Source: an uncultured Chthonomonas sp. (GTDB lineage: Bacteria; Armatimonadota; Chthonomonadetes; Chthonomonadales; CAJBBX01). From it: 64,000 bases of DNA. Numbering within the stretch: position 1 is the stretch's first letter; every line of letters starts with the position of its first letter. The position numbers were made by a program, and so were the translations under genes. This document shows positions 26,880 to 34,982 of this stretch, piece after piece. The DNA lies in the NCBI GenBank assembly GCA_903885605.1, contig CAISJD010000158.1, positions 36,353-100,352 on the forward strand, written 5' to 3'. The notes beneath the pieces are model-generated. The model saw nothing but the letters and a program-made list of their open reading frames with translations. It did no database searches and was not told where the DNA came from.

Positions 26880-27628
26880 GGCTCGGTCCTGCGTGCGAAT
26901 TCGAGGTCCCTCTCGGTGTCCACGTCGGCGGCCAGTTCGGGCGGCGCGTTCGGGTCCATGGCGCATCGGAGCCCGGTGATCTGCCCGACGCGGCCGAGGA
27001 TATCCGCCGTGGTGAGCCGTCGCCCAAGCATCCTCAGCAGGACGCCGAAGCCGAGGACCGAGACAATCTTCAGCGGGTTCTTGCGCCCCTCGAAGATGCG
27101 TTCGATGATGGGCAGTGCGGCTAGCAACGCCGCCACATCGGCCACATAAGCGCATGCCGGCGCCCACTGGCCATCGGCCAGGCGCGTGTAGGTATTGCTC
27201 GTGCCCGGGAAGCGGGCTTCATAGGCCTCCTTGGTCAGCGCGCCGCCGTAGGCCTGGGCGTCGGCGGGCATCCGCTCAAGGAAGGCCGTCAGGTGCTCGG
27301 GAGCCACAAAGGGCAGGTCCGTGGTGAGGACGAGGACCTGCCGGCTCCCGTTGCGCTGCGCCCACTGGAGGCCGAGGGCCAGGTTTTCGGTGCCCGTGGA
27401 GGCGGCCGAGAGCCACTCGTTGCCTGCCTGCTCGACCTCCGGACGGACGTCCGGCGGGCCGACGACGCCCACGGCCCCCACGGCCGGGCAGTTCCGGGCG
27501 GTGGCCATGGCGCGGCCGAGCAACGTCATGCCCCCGAATGTAAGGTTAGCCTTGATCCCGCCGTACTGGCCATCGGCGCGCATCAGCCGACCTCCGGCAA
27601 GCAGCACGGCGCATAGTGGCGTCGTCAT
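26876..27628 (-). CDS. MobA-like nucleotidyltransferase (GT-A fold)
   Basis: 250 residues. CAVLLAGGRLMRADG at the N-terminus is a degenerate nucleotide-binding signature, and LVLTTDLPFVAPEHL supplies the metal-binding Asp. The C-terminus DPNAPPELAADVDTERDLE is typical of NTP_transf_3 proteins. MobA-type guanylyltransferases are shorter and have LAGGxSxRMGxxK; here the Arg/Lys positions differ, so the molybdenum-cofactor role is doubtful. It overlaps both the MFS gene and the lipid-kinase gene by ATGA, so a role in making an activated polar headgroup or sugar is a reasonable guess. The substrate is unknown. Confidence 0.82.
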   Translation of the reverse strand: MTTPLCAVLLAGGRLMRADGQYGGIKANLTFGGMTLLGRAMATARNCPAVGAVGVVGPPDVRPEVEQAGNEWLSAASTGTENLALGLQWAQRNGSRQVLVLTTDLPFVAPEHLTAFLERMPADAQAYGGALTKEAYEARFPGTSNTYTRLADGQWAPACAYVADVAALLAALPIIERIFEGRKNPLKIVSVLGFGVLLRMLGRRLTTADILGRVGQITGLRCAMDPNAPPELAADVDTERDLEFARRTEP

Positions 27629-28578
27629 GGGCGCCTCCCAGCGTCCACAAGCGGGACACGAAGCCGGAGCGCCTTCGGCCGCACGCTGAAGCGTACGGGC
27701 GTCCGTCCGGCCACCTCGCCGTCGATCAGGATGGGCATGGGCGGGTCACTCTCGACCTCGATAACGCGGCCGCGAAGCATGGTAACCCTGGGGTGGTGCA
27801 CGTGCTCGCCCTTGAAGACCAGCGGGAACGCACGGGCGAACTCAAGCTTGGTGACCTGCCACAGCACGCAGGCGTCCAGCAGGCCGTCCGAGGCGTCGGC
27901 CTCCGGCGCGATGAGCATGCCGCCGCCGTAGCTCGACGTGTTGGCCACGGTGCAGAGCATGGCCCGGCCGCGATGCTCGATGCCATCGACGCGGAGCAGG
28001 AACGCCGCCGGCCGGAAGCGCATTAGTTCGAGGAACGTGGCCGCCGTGTAGGCCGCGTGGCCTTTGAGGAACCGAAACCCGCGATTTGTCCGCGACGCGA
28101 CCACCGCGTCAAACCCGCATCCCGAAATGTTGACGAATGGGCGGTCGTTGGCCTGACCCATGTCCATCTCGACCACTCGGCTTTGGGCCAGCGCCGCCAC
28201 CGCCTCGGCCATGTTGAGCGGGATGCCGTAGTGGCGCGCCAGGTCGTTGCCCGTGCCGGCGGGGATCACTCCCATCTCCACGCCCGCCACGGCGGCCTCC
28301 GCGGCCACGTCACCCACCGTGCCGTCGCCGCCGGCCGCCACCAGGAGCCGCGCACCGTTGCGGGCTGCCGCGGCCGCCAGCTCACGGGCATGGCCCGATC
28401 GCTCCGTAGTGAGCACGCTCCACGCCGTGCCCGGCATGGCCGCCGCCAGGGCGTCGGGCAGGCGCTGCACCATGGAGGCCCCGGCCCCGCGGCCCGACGT
28501 GGGGTTCATGATGAGCGCCGCACGCTCGGGTAGCGGGTCGGATTGCGTTCCTGCAGTTCGGTCCGGTTCGCCGGCCAT
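27625..28578 (-). CDS. Diacylglycerol/lipid kinase (DagK/YegS family)
   Basis: 317 residues. LIMNPTSGRGAG, VAAGGDGTVGDVAAE (the nucleotide-binding GGDGT) and VIPAGTGNDLARHYG are the family motifs in order, followed by the beta-sandwich domain with SYGGGMLIAPEADASDGLLD and IDGEVAGRTP. It phosphorylates diacylglycerol or a related lipid. It is translationally coupled to the nucleotidyltransferase downstream and shares the strand with cdsA, which uses phosphatidate, so recycling of lipid headgroups is plausible. Confidence 0.92.
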   Translation of the reverse strand: MAGEPDRTAGTQSDPLPERAALIMNPTSGRGAGASMVQRLPDALAAAMPGTAWSVLTTERSGHARELAAAAARNGARLLVAAGGDGTVGDVAAEAAVAGVEMGVIPAGTGNDLARHYGIPLNMAEAVAALAQSRVVEMDMGQANDRPFVNISGCGFDAVVASRTNRGFRFLKGHAAYTAATFLELMRFRPAAFLLRVDGIEHRGRAMLCTVANTSSYGGGMLIAPEADASDGLLDACVLWQVTKLEFARAFPLVFKGEHVHHPRVTMLRGRVIEVESDPPMPILIDGEVAGRTPVRFSVRPKALRLRVPLVDAGRRP

Positions 28579-28592
28579 GGCGCCGCTGTCCC

Positions 28593-29180
28593 CTACACCG
28601 ACTCAGGCTCGGAGGCCGCCGGGACATCCGTGGGTGGCGCCGGCCGGGGTCGTTTCGCCTTCTTCGGGGCGGGCTCCGAGGCGAGCATGTAGGCCCCGGA
28701 CTGCAGAATCTCCACAGCACCGCCCTTGCGGAACGTGCGCCATTGCGATACGAAGTTGCGGTAGAGCGTCTTCCGAAGCCTCTGCTGCGCCGCCGCCGCT
28801 ATGGCCAGGCCCACCACGCTCTCCAGGTCGCGTCCGGCCGCGCCCACGGTCTCGCCGCCGGTGACCAAGGGAGCCAGTTCCTTGCGGGCCTGTCCGGCCA
28901 GCTCGGGAGCGAGGACGTCGGCGTCGTGAATCTCGCCGAGGGTCTCCTGGAGCTGCTTCACGCTATCCACCAGGCTGTCCAGGCCGCCGCCGGCATAGGG
29001 CGCGAAGATCTCCATGGTGTACCGGAGGCGCTTGGCCGCGATGCGCATGGCGTGCAACTCTGTGACGTAGGCAGGATCGCGGATGAACGGCTCCCACTCC
29101 AGCATCTCCGACAGGCGCTGGGCGATCCAGCCCTGGGCGCAGTCGCGCAGATCGTCCGCCGGTGTGAGAGGCTTAGGCAT
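28593..29180 (-). CDS. CHAD-domain protein, C-terminal half type
   Basis: 195 residues. The segment ELHAMRIAAKRLRYTMEIF is the second repeat motif of CHAD domains (polyphosphate-associated helical bundles), followed by QLQETLGEIHDADVL. The tail is Lys/Pro-rich (PKKAKRPRPAPP). A complete CHAD protein has two such halves; this gene carries only the second, and the gene upstream carries the first. The ATG at 29180 overlaps the upstream stop by 8 bases, so the two are made together. See the finding on the split CHAD. Confidence 0.85.
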   Translation of the reverse strand: MPKPLTPADDLRDCAQGWIAQRLSEMLEWEPFIRDPAYVTELHAMRIAAKRLRYTMEIFAPYAGGGLDSLVDSVKQLQETLGEIHDADVLAPELAGQARKELAPLVTGGETVGAAGRDLESVVGLAIAAAAQQRLRKTLYRNFVSQWRTFRKGGAVEILQSGAYMLASEPAPKKAKRPRPAPPTDVPAASEPESV

Positions 29181-29697
29181 CTGTGGCCTCCTGGGCATGA
29201 AATGCCTCCGATGGTTCGGGATCGGCGAGCGGACCGGGCGCCAGCCCCGCGCTGATCACCGACAGGAGGGCCGGCAGGTCGCGCTTCTCCAGCCGGACCA
29301 GCGCCGCGCCCACATCCTTCTGCTGCCGCCGCCGCTCGGTCCGCTTAGCAGCGACCAGCGCCATGATGCCCGCCTGGCGCCGGGTCGGCTGGGCGTTGCC
29401 GAGGGCCTCCAGGGCGCCGATCATCACGTCGAGGTCGCGCGCCGTCCCCAGGGCTCGCGTCACCAAGCGGACCTCGCCGGCGAACTTCACAAAGGCCGAC
29501 GATGGAAACTGCTCGCCGAAAACGGAGACGGCGGCCCGCAACCGGCGCGACGCCACGCGCATGTCATGCACGGCCTCAATGTCGGCGCCGAGGCGGACTC
29601 GGGCGGCGTGGGACAGCATCACTTCGAGCCGTTGCTTCAGTACACTCTCGGCGCACTGCGCCAGGGAGACTGCCTCGGCGCCGTCTGGATCGGCCAT
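29173..29697 (-). CDS. CHAD-domain protein, N-terminal half type
   Basis: 174 residues starting at ATG 29697 behind AGAAGGAG. AVHDMRVASRRLRAAVSVF is the first CHAD repeat motif, with the conserved His and Arg residues, followed by VTRALGTARDLDVMI. CHAD domains bind inorganic polyphosphate through these basic residues and localise to polyphosphate granules. The protein ends after one half-domain; the second half is the overlapping downstream gene. No CYTH or polyphosphate kinase gene is adjacent. Confidence 0.87.
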   Translation of the reverse strand: MADPDGAEAVSLAQCAESVLKQRLEVMLSHAARVRLGADIEAVHDMRVASRRLRAAVSVFGEQFPSSAFVKFAGEVRLVTRALGTARDLDVMIGALEALGNAQPTRRQAGIMALVAAKRTERRRQQKDVGAALVRLEKRDLPALLSVISAGLAPGPLADPEPSEAFHAQEATDA

Positions 29698-29800
29698 CAA
29701 GCGCTCCTTCTCCGGGCTAACCGGCCCGGGCGGCACACTCACGGTACCCCAAAGCCGGCGGGGCAGGCGCCCCAAGCCGTTCGGTCCGTGCCCGCCGACG

Positions 29801-29829
29801 TTGACACCCGGCGACGCCGTAGGTATCCT
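29801..29829 (+). promoter_or_regulatory. Promoter of the proline dehydrogenase gene
   Basis: TTGACA at 29801-29806, a 17-base spacer and TATCCT at 29824-29829. The predicted start near 29836 leaves a short leader with GGAG at 29849-29852. The divergent CHAD gene begins at 29697. Confidence 0.6.
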
Positions 29830-29859
29830 CTTGTCGCACCTCGTGTATGGAGTACACCT

Positions 29860-30774
29860 TTGATTCTACGCTCGCTCTTGCTGCGATTGGCGGACAGCGC
29901 TTGGGCTGAGCGCGTGATCCGGCGCAACGCGATGTCGGCCGGCCTGGTCCGGCGGTTCGTGGCCGGTGATGATATGCAGTCTACGGTGGAACCCGTTCGC
30001 GCGTTGAACGCGCAGGGCGTCACCGTCTCGCTCGATTGCCTCGGCGAGAACGTTACCGTGCAGGCCGACGCGGACCGCTTCGCCCTCTACTATCATGACC
30101 TGCTGGCCTTCATCGCCCGGAACGACCTCCACGCGGGCATCTCCCTGAAGTTGACGCAGTTGGGACTTGATATTGACCCCGCCCTCGCGCAACGCCACCT
30201 CGATAGTATCGTCGAAGCCGCTGCAAGCGTCAAGCGGTTCGTGCGAATAGACATGGAGGCGTCGGGCTACGTCGACCGCACCCTCTCGGCGTTCTATGCG
30301 GCCCTGGCCGAGCATCCCAACGTGGGCATCGTGGTGCAGGCATGCCTCCACCGGACGCACGCAGACGTGGAGAGGCTGGTCCAGGCGGGTGCGCAGGTCC
30401 GCTTGGTTAAGGGCGCCTACCGGGAGCTACCGACGGTGGCCGTCCAGACGACCCGTGACATACGTGCCGGCTTCTCCGGTATGGCGAGGCGTCTGCTGGC
30501 CGGCGGCGCCTATACCGCTATCGCGACGCACGACGACACGCTGGTCGCCTCTGCCCTGACGGCGGCGTCAGAGCTTGGCCTTGCCCGGGACCGGTACGAG
30601 TTCCAGGTGCTCTACGGCATGCGCCGCGACCTGCAGGAGAGCCTGGTGGCCCGCGGAAACCGGATGCGCGTGTACATGCCGTTCGGAACCCACTGGTACG
30701 GGTACCTTACTCGCAGGCTTGCCGAGCGGCCGGCAAACCTCTGGTTCTTCCTGCGCAATGCCGCGCGGCGTTGA
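29860..30774 (+). CDS. Proline dehydrogenase (monofunctional)
   Basis: 304-residue FAD enzyme oxidising proline to pyrroline-5-carboxylate and passing electrons to the quinone pool. VTVSLDCLGENV, SLKLTQLGLDID, RIDMEASGYVDRTL, VVQACLHRTHADV, VRLVKGAYREL and the C-terminal YMPFGTHWYGYLTRRLAERP span the family barrel, with the two Arg of RRLAERP that bind proline carboxylate. The start is TTG 29860, 7 bases after GGAG. The P5C dehydrogenase gene is not in the window. It overlaps or abuts a small membrane protein gene. Confidence 0.95.
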   Translation: MILRSLLLRLADSAWAERVIRRNAMSAGLVRRFVAGDDMQSTVEPVRALNAQGVTVSLDCLGENVTVQADADRFALYYHDLLAFIARNDLHAGISLKLTQLGLDIDPALAQRHLDSIVEAAASVKRFVRIDMEASGYVDRTLSAFYAALAEHPNVGIVVQACLHRTHADVERLVQAGAQVRLVKGAYRELPTVAVQTTRDIRAGFSGMARRLLAGGAYTAIATHDDTLVASALTAASELGLARDRYEFQVLYGMRRDLQESLVARGNRMRVYMPFGTHWYGYLTRRLAERPANLWFFLRNAARR

Positions 30775-30787
30775 GATCGCTGCCGAC

Positions 30788-31231
30788 ATGGATGGCACCG
30801 GCGACGTAGTACTGGGTAGCGACGGCCTCGGCCGCTGCAAGCGGGCGTTCGCCATGTTCGCGCCGGTTGTGGGCTCCGTCCTGTGCGTGGCCGGAGCCTG
30901 CTTGGAGTGGGATCGCGCCGTGCCGACCTGGGCTGTCGGAGCATTTGCGGTCGCGCCGGCGCCGGTAACGGCGTTCGGCCTCTGGGTGGGTCGCGCCTCT
31001 GTGGGCTGGCTCATCTGCGCGGCGTCTCTGGCTTCGCTGGCGGCATCGTGGGCTTGGCCGCCGGGCCATGGCTCCAGTGCAGTGATAGGCAGCCTGCGGG
31101 TCGCTACTGCCGTGTTTGTTGTTGCGCTGGCGCTGCTCCACGCGGCGCCGCATGTGGGTGTCATCGTCACCGCTCTCGGCGCAGCGCTGATGGCGCTGGG
31201 GGCTGCCCCTGTCTGCGGAGGTCGTTCATGA
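30788..31231 (+). CDS. Small hydrophobic membrane protein of unknown function
   Basis: 147 residues from ATG 30788; ATG 30758 would add 10 residues and overlap the proline dehydrogenase gene. Four hydrophobic segments are visible, beginning AMFAPVVGSVLCVAGA and ending LGAALMALGAAP. No family is recognised. Its TGA overlaps the ATG of the next gene (ATGA at 31228-31231), which supports it being translated. Confidence 0.6.
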   Translation: MDGTGDVVLGSDGLGRCKRAFAMFAPVVGSVLCVAGACLEWDRAVPTWAVGAFAVAPAPVTAFGLWVGRASVGWLICAASLASLAASWAWPPGHGSSAVIGSLRVATAVFVVALALLHAAPHVGVIVTALGAALMALGAAPVCGGRS

Positions 31232-33750
31232 AAGCTGTTATCATGGCTGGCGGCGAGGGTACGAGGCTTCGGCCATTGACGGCGCGCCGCCCGAAGCCGC
31301 TGGCCCCGGTGATGAACCTGCCGATCATGGAGCATTCGGTCAACCTCCTGCGGCAGCACGGTATTACAGACATCCTGTTCACCCTGTACTACATGGCGGA
31401 CGAGATCGAGGGCTACTTCGGCGACGGTTCGCGCTGGGGCGTGACGTTCCAGAGCGCCATCCAGGATACGCCACTGGGTACGGCCGGCGGCCTCATGCTG
31501 AAGAAGGAGTTCCTCTGCGACGACACCTTCATCATCATCAGTGGCGACGCGCTAACGGATTTGGATATCACCCGGGCCCTGCAGTTCCACCGTGATCGGC
31601 AGTCCGAGGCCACCCTGGTCCTCTCGCAGGTGCCAAACCCCCTGGAGTTCGGTGTCGTCATCACCGATGAGGTGGGTCGCATCCGGCGCTTCCTGGAGAA
31701 GCCGAGCTGGGGCGAGGTCTTCTCGGATACCGTCAACACGGGTATGTACATCCTTGAGCCCAGCGTCCTCGAGCGCATGGAGCTCGGCCAGAACTACGAC
31801 TGGAGCCAGGATATCTTCCCGGCGATGCTGGCCGAAGGGAAGCCCATCCACGGCTACATCATGGACGGATACTGGTGCGACGTGGGCAATCTGAACCAGT
31901 ACCGCGAGGCGCAGTACGCCGCGCTGGACAGCCGTGTGCAGATGCAGGTCCCCGGCGTGAAGGTCGGCGACGTCTGGACGGGAGCGGGTTGCCGCATCTC
32001 GCCCTCCGCTGTGATTGATGGCCCGGTCCTCATCGGTAACAATGTCACCATCAAGGACGGCGCCCGGGTTGGCCCCTCCAGCGTGATCGGTGACAACACG
32101 ATCATCGAGGAAGGCGCCAGGGTCGTCCGCAGCGTGCTGTGGGAAAACAACTACATCGGCGCCAACACGCTGGTGTCGGGAGCCACGGTCTGCTCCGGCT
32201 GCGTGATCAAGCGCGACTCCGAGGTGCAAGAGGGCGCGGCCATCGGCGAGAAGTGCCGGATCGACCGCGAGTCCACCGTGCGCTCCAACATCAAGCTCTG
32301 GCCCGACAAGGTCGTCGAGGCCGGCTCCACCGTCACCATGAGCCTCGTCTGGGGCAACAAGTGGTCCGGGGCGCTGTTCCGCGACCTGGGTGTGGCCGGG
32401 ATCGCCAACATCGAGATCAACCCGGAGTTCGCCTCGAAGCTGGGAGCGGCATTCGGCGCCACTCTCAAGCCCGGCAGCAATGTAATGGTCGCCCGGGACT
32501 CCGGCCTCGCATCGCGGATGGTGAAGCGCGCCATGGTGGCCGGCCTTATGTCCGTCGGCTGCAACGTGGTTAACCTGCGCTCGACGCCGCTTCCGGTCAT
32601 GCGCTTCTCGCTGAACCGGAGCCGGTCGGCCGCCGGCGGCGTCTACGTGCGCCTGGCGCCGGACAACCCGCGCGCGCTGATGATCGAGATATTCGATGCG
32701 AACGGCGTTTACCTCTCGCGGGCGTCCGAGCGCAAGGTGGAGTCGGTCTTCTACCGCGAGGACTACGCGCGCGCCGACGCCGAGCAGATCGGTTCGCTGG
32801 AGTACGGCGTCCGTAACCTTGAGGTCTACAACGATACGCTGGTGGGCCAGCTTCGATCCGAGGAAGACGATGAGCCGCTGACGCAGAAGGTCGTGGCAGA
32901 CTTCTCGTTCTCTCGCGTGGCCAACGTCAACGCCGAGGCATACGGCCGCATGGGCCTCGATGTTACCTCGCTCAACGCCTTCACCGACCCGCGCAAGACG
33001 CCTCGCAAGGTGGAGGACCGCGCCGGCATCCTCAGCAATCTGGCGAGCATCGTCACCGCGCTACGCGCCGACGTGGGCGTCATGTTCGAGAACGACGGCG
33101 AGCGCTTCTGCGCCGTCGACCATACCGGGGCTGTCATCGAAGGCGAGAAGCTCCTCCTGCTCATGGTGGCGCTGGTCGGACGGACCGTCAAGCCCGCTGT
33201 GATCGCCGTGCCCGTCTCGGCGCCCTCCTGTGTGGAGAACATCGCTGCCCTCCACGGCGCCACGGTGGTTCGCACGAAGACGGATGTCCGGTCGCTGATG
33301 GCGGCGGCGTCCAAGCAGGCCGGCGGCGATGTCCACCTGGCGGCGGACGCATCGGGCGGCTTCATCTTCCCGGCCTTCACCACGTCGTTTGACGCTATCT
33401 ACTCCTTCGGCAAGCTACTGAAGATGCTCAAGGAGCAGGGCCTGAACCTGCACGAGTTCATGGCGGAGCTACCGGAGACGACCACCGAGGTTGCCGAGAT
33501 TCGCTGCCCGTGGGATGCCAAGGGCATCATCATGCGCTCGCTGATCGAGGAGGCCGAGCAGTCCGGGCAGGTGGAGCTGATCGACGGCGTGAAGGTGACC
33601 GATGCCGACGGATGGACCCTGGTGGTGCCCCATAGTTCGGACCCGTGCATCCATGTATACGCGGAGGCCGGCACCCGCGAAGCATCGCAGGCAAGGGTCG
33701 CAGCAACTTCGGAGCGCATCTGCGCTCTACGTGACCAGACGCGCCGGTAG
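31228..33750 (+). CDS. Mannose-1-phosphate guanylyltransferase-like / pseudo-phosphomutase fusion
   Basis: 840 residues in three parts. Residues 1-235 are a sugar-1-phosphate nucleotidyltransferase: MAGGEGTRLRPLTARRPKPL, GDALTDLD, EKPSWGEVFSDTVNTGMY. Residues 250-370 are left-handed beta-helix repeats with many V-I-G and A-x-I steps. Residues 380-830 are phosphohexomutase-like, but the catalytic Ser segment (normally TASHNP) reads GGVYVRLAPDNPR and the metal loop (DGDGDR) reads ENDGERF. The mutase half is therefore probably inactive and may be regulatory. Related fusions occur in cyanobacteria and actinobacteria. The likely role is GDP- or UDP-sugar supply for envelope glycans; nucleotide specificity is not readable. 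Confidence 0.88.
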   Translation: MKAVIMAGGEGTRLRPLTARRPKPLAPVMNLPIMEHSVNLLRQHGITDILFTLYYMADEIEGYFGDGSRWGVTFQSAIQDTPLGTAGGLMLKKEFLCDDTFIIISGDALTDLDITRALQFHRDRQSEATLVLSQVPNPLEFGVVITDEVGRIRRFLEKPSWGEVFSDTVNTGMYILEPSVLERMELGQNYDWSQDIFPAMLAEGKPIHGYIMDGYWCDVGNLNQYREAQYAALDSRVQMQVPGVKVGDVWTGAGCRISPSAVIDGPVLIGNNVTIKDGARVGPSSVIGDNTIIEEGARVVRSVLWENNYIGANTLVSGATVCSGCVIKRDSEVQEGAAIGEKCRIDRESTVRSNIKLWPDKVVEAGSTVTMSLVWGNKWSGALFRDLGVAGIANIEINPEFASKLGAAFGATLKPGSNVMVARDSGLASRMVKRAMVAGLMSVGCNVVNLRSTPLPVMRFSLNRSRSAAGGVYVRLAPDNPRALMIEIFDANGVYLSRASERKVESVFYREDYARADAEQIGSLEYGVRNLEVYNDTLVGQLRSEEDDEPLTQKVVADFSFSRVANVNAEAYGRMGLDVTSLNAFTDPRKTPRKVEDRAGILSNLASIVTALRADVGVMFENDGERFCAVDHTGAVIEGEKLLLLMVALVGRTVKPAVIAVPVSAPSCVENIAALHGATVVRTKTDVRSLMAAASKQAGGDVHLAADASGGFIFPAFTTSFDAIYSFGKLLKMLKEQGLNLHEFMAELPETTTEVAEIRCPWDAKGIIMRSLIEEAEQSGQVELIDGVKVTDADGWTLVVPHSSDPCIHVYAEAGTREASQARVAATSERICALRDQTRR

Positions 33751-33777
33751 GCGTCGGTCGCCACAGGAGGTGGGCAT

Positions 33778-34761
33778 ATGGAGCGTCTCGCGCTGTCCCT
33801 TACCGCACTGCGGCTTCCGCCGGCGGCCCTTGCGCTGCTCGCTGTGATGGCGACCGGCTGCAGCGCTGTCCCGCAACAGCGGTCGCTTGCGGAGAGGCTC
33901 GGCTACAAGGCCACTGATCGCCTGCTGATCATCAATGGTGATGACTTCGGCATGTGCCATTCCGCCAACACGGCTACGATCGACTCCTTGACGAATGGGC
34001 TCATGACGTCCGCCACGGTGATGACGCCATGCCCCTGGTTCCTGGAGGTCGTGCGCTTTGCCAAGGCTAATCCCAAGGCCGACATCGGCGTCCACCTGAC
34101 CCATACCAGCGAGTGGCAGGTCTACCGCTGGGGGCCTGTGGCGCCCGTCGCCTCGGTGCCCGGCCTGGTGGACCCGCAGGGCTATCTCTGGCACGGCGTC
34201 GAGGAGGTCTATGCCCACGCCAAGGCCGACGAGGCGCTGACCGAGGCGCGCGCCCAACTCAAGAAGGCGCTCGATGCCGGGATCGACGTCACCCACCTGG
34301 ACTCCCACATGGGCGGCATGCAGTACAACGGCGAGTTCCATCGCCGCTACCTGCAACTGGCCGTCGAGAGCAACCTGCCCGTTCGCATGGGTTCGCCCGA
34401 GACCTACGAGAAGGCCGGGTTCCCCTCGATCCGCAAGGAGACGCAGGCGCTGGGCCTCGTCTTTGCGGACCGGCTGGTCCATGAGGAGAACCCGAAGCCC
34501 GGTGAGGCCCGCAAGGCGTTCTGGAAGCGCATCCTGACCGATCTGAAGCCCGGCGTCACCGAGCTCTACATCCACGCGTCAGTCTTGTCCGAGGAGTCAA
34601 AGGCCACGACCAACACCTCGAGAGAGCGGGCCGAGGACTACGAGATCTTTACGCATGATGCCGAGATGAAGGACCTGGTGAAGCGCCTCGGCATCATCCG
34701 GATCGGCTACCGCGAGCTACGCGACCTCCAGCGACGCGAGCGCGCCGCAGCCGGCAAGTAG
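33778..34761 (+). CDS. ChbG/YdjC-family carbohydrate deacetylase, lipoprotein
   Basis: 327 residues. A signal with lipobox LAVMATGCSA places the mature protein on the outer face of the membrane by a lipid anchor. LLIINGDDFGMCHSAN holds the metal-binding Asp pair, DIGVHLTHTSEW and THLDSHMGG supply His ligands. Family members deacetylate N-acetylated sugars such as chitobiose, but the substrate here is unknown. ATG 33778 has a strong GGAGGTGG site. It follows the nucleotidyltransferase fusion by 27 bases. Confidence 0.88.
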   Translation: MERLALSLTALRLPPAALALLAVMATGCSAVPQQRSLAERLGYKATDRLLIINGDDFGMCHSANTATIDSLTNGLMTSATVMTPCPWFLEVVRFAKANPKADIGVHLTHTSEWQVYRWGPVAPVASVPGLVDPQGYLWHGVEEVYAHAKADEALTEARAQLKKALDAGIDVTHLDSHMGGMQYNGEFHRRYLQLAVESNLPVRMGSPETYEKAGFPSIRKETQALGLVFADRLVHEENPKPGEARKAFWKRILTDLKPGVTELYIHASVLSEESKATTNTSRERAEDYEIFTHDAEMKDLVKRLGIIRIGYRELRDLQRRERAAAGK

Positions 34762-34785
34762 GCACCGGCTCGCCCGAGCCCCGGC

Positions 34786-34947
34786 TCAGCGCTGGGGCTC
34801 ATCCTCCTTGGGCGGCAGGCCCAGGGCGCTGAGCAGCGATTCCGGGTCCTCATCGTTGATCAGCGGGATCAGCATGGCGTTGCCGCACTCCGGGCACTTC
34901 TGGGCGCCGTCCTCGCACTCCTTCTCACACAGGGCGCAGATCAGCAT
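34786..34947 (-). CDS. 53-residue zinc-ribbon protein
   Basis: A short gene that is easy to miss. The translation begins MLICALCEKECEDGAQ and continues with CPECG (C18, C21), so Cys4, Cys7, Cys18 and Cys21 form a rubredoxin-like zinc ribbon. The tail is acidic (NDEDPESLLS...PKEDEPQR). AGGAGAGAGG precedes the ATG by 5-6 bases. It is convergent with the ChbG gene and downstream of the cytochrome gene on the same strand. Function unknown. Confidence 0.7.
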   Translation of the reverse strand: MLICALCEKECEDGAQKCPECGNAMLIPLINDEDPESLLSALGLPPKEDEPQR

Positions 34948-34982
34948 CGAACCTCTCTCCTCGCTGCGGCCATGGCCGCCGG

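Noticed and set aside
29173..29775. ATG or other start 26 codons upstream of the first CHAD gene
   Set aside because: AGAAGGAG directly before the codon at 29697 and the family N-terminus support the shorter form.
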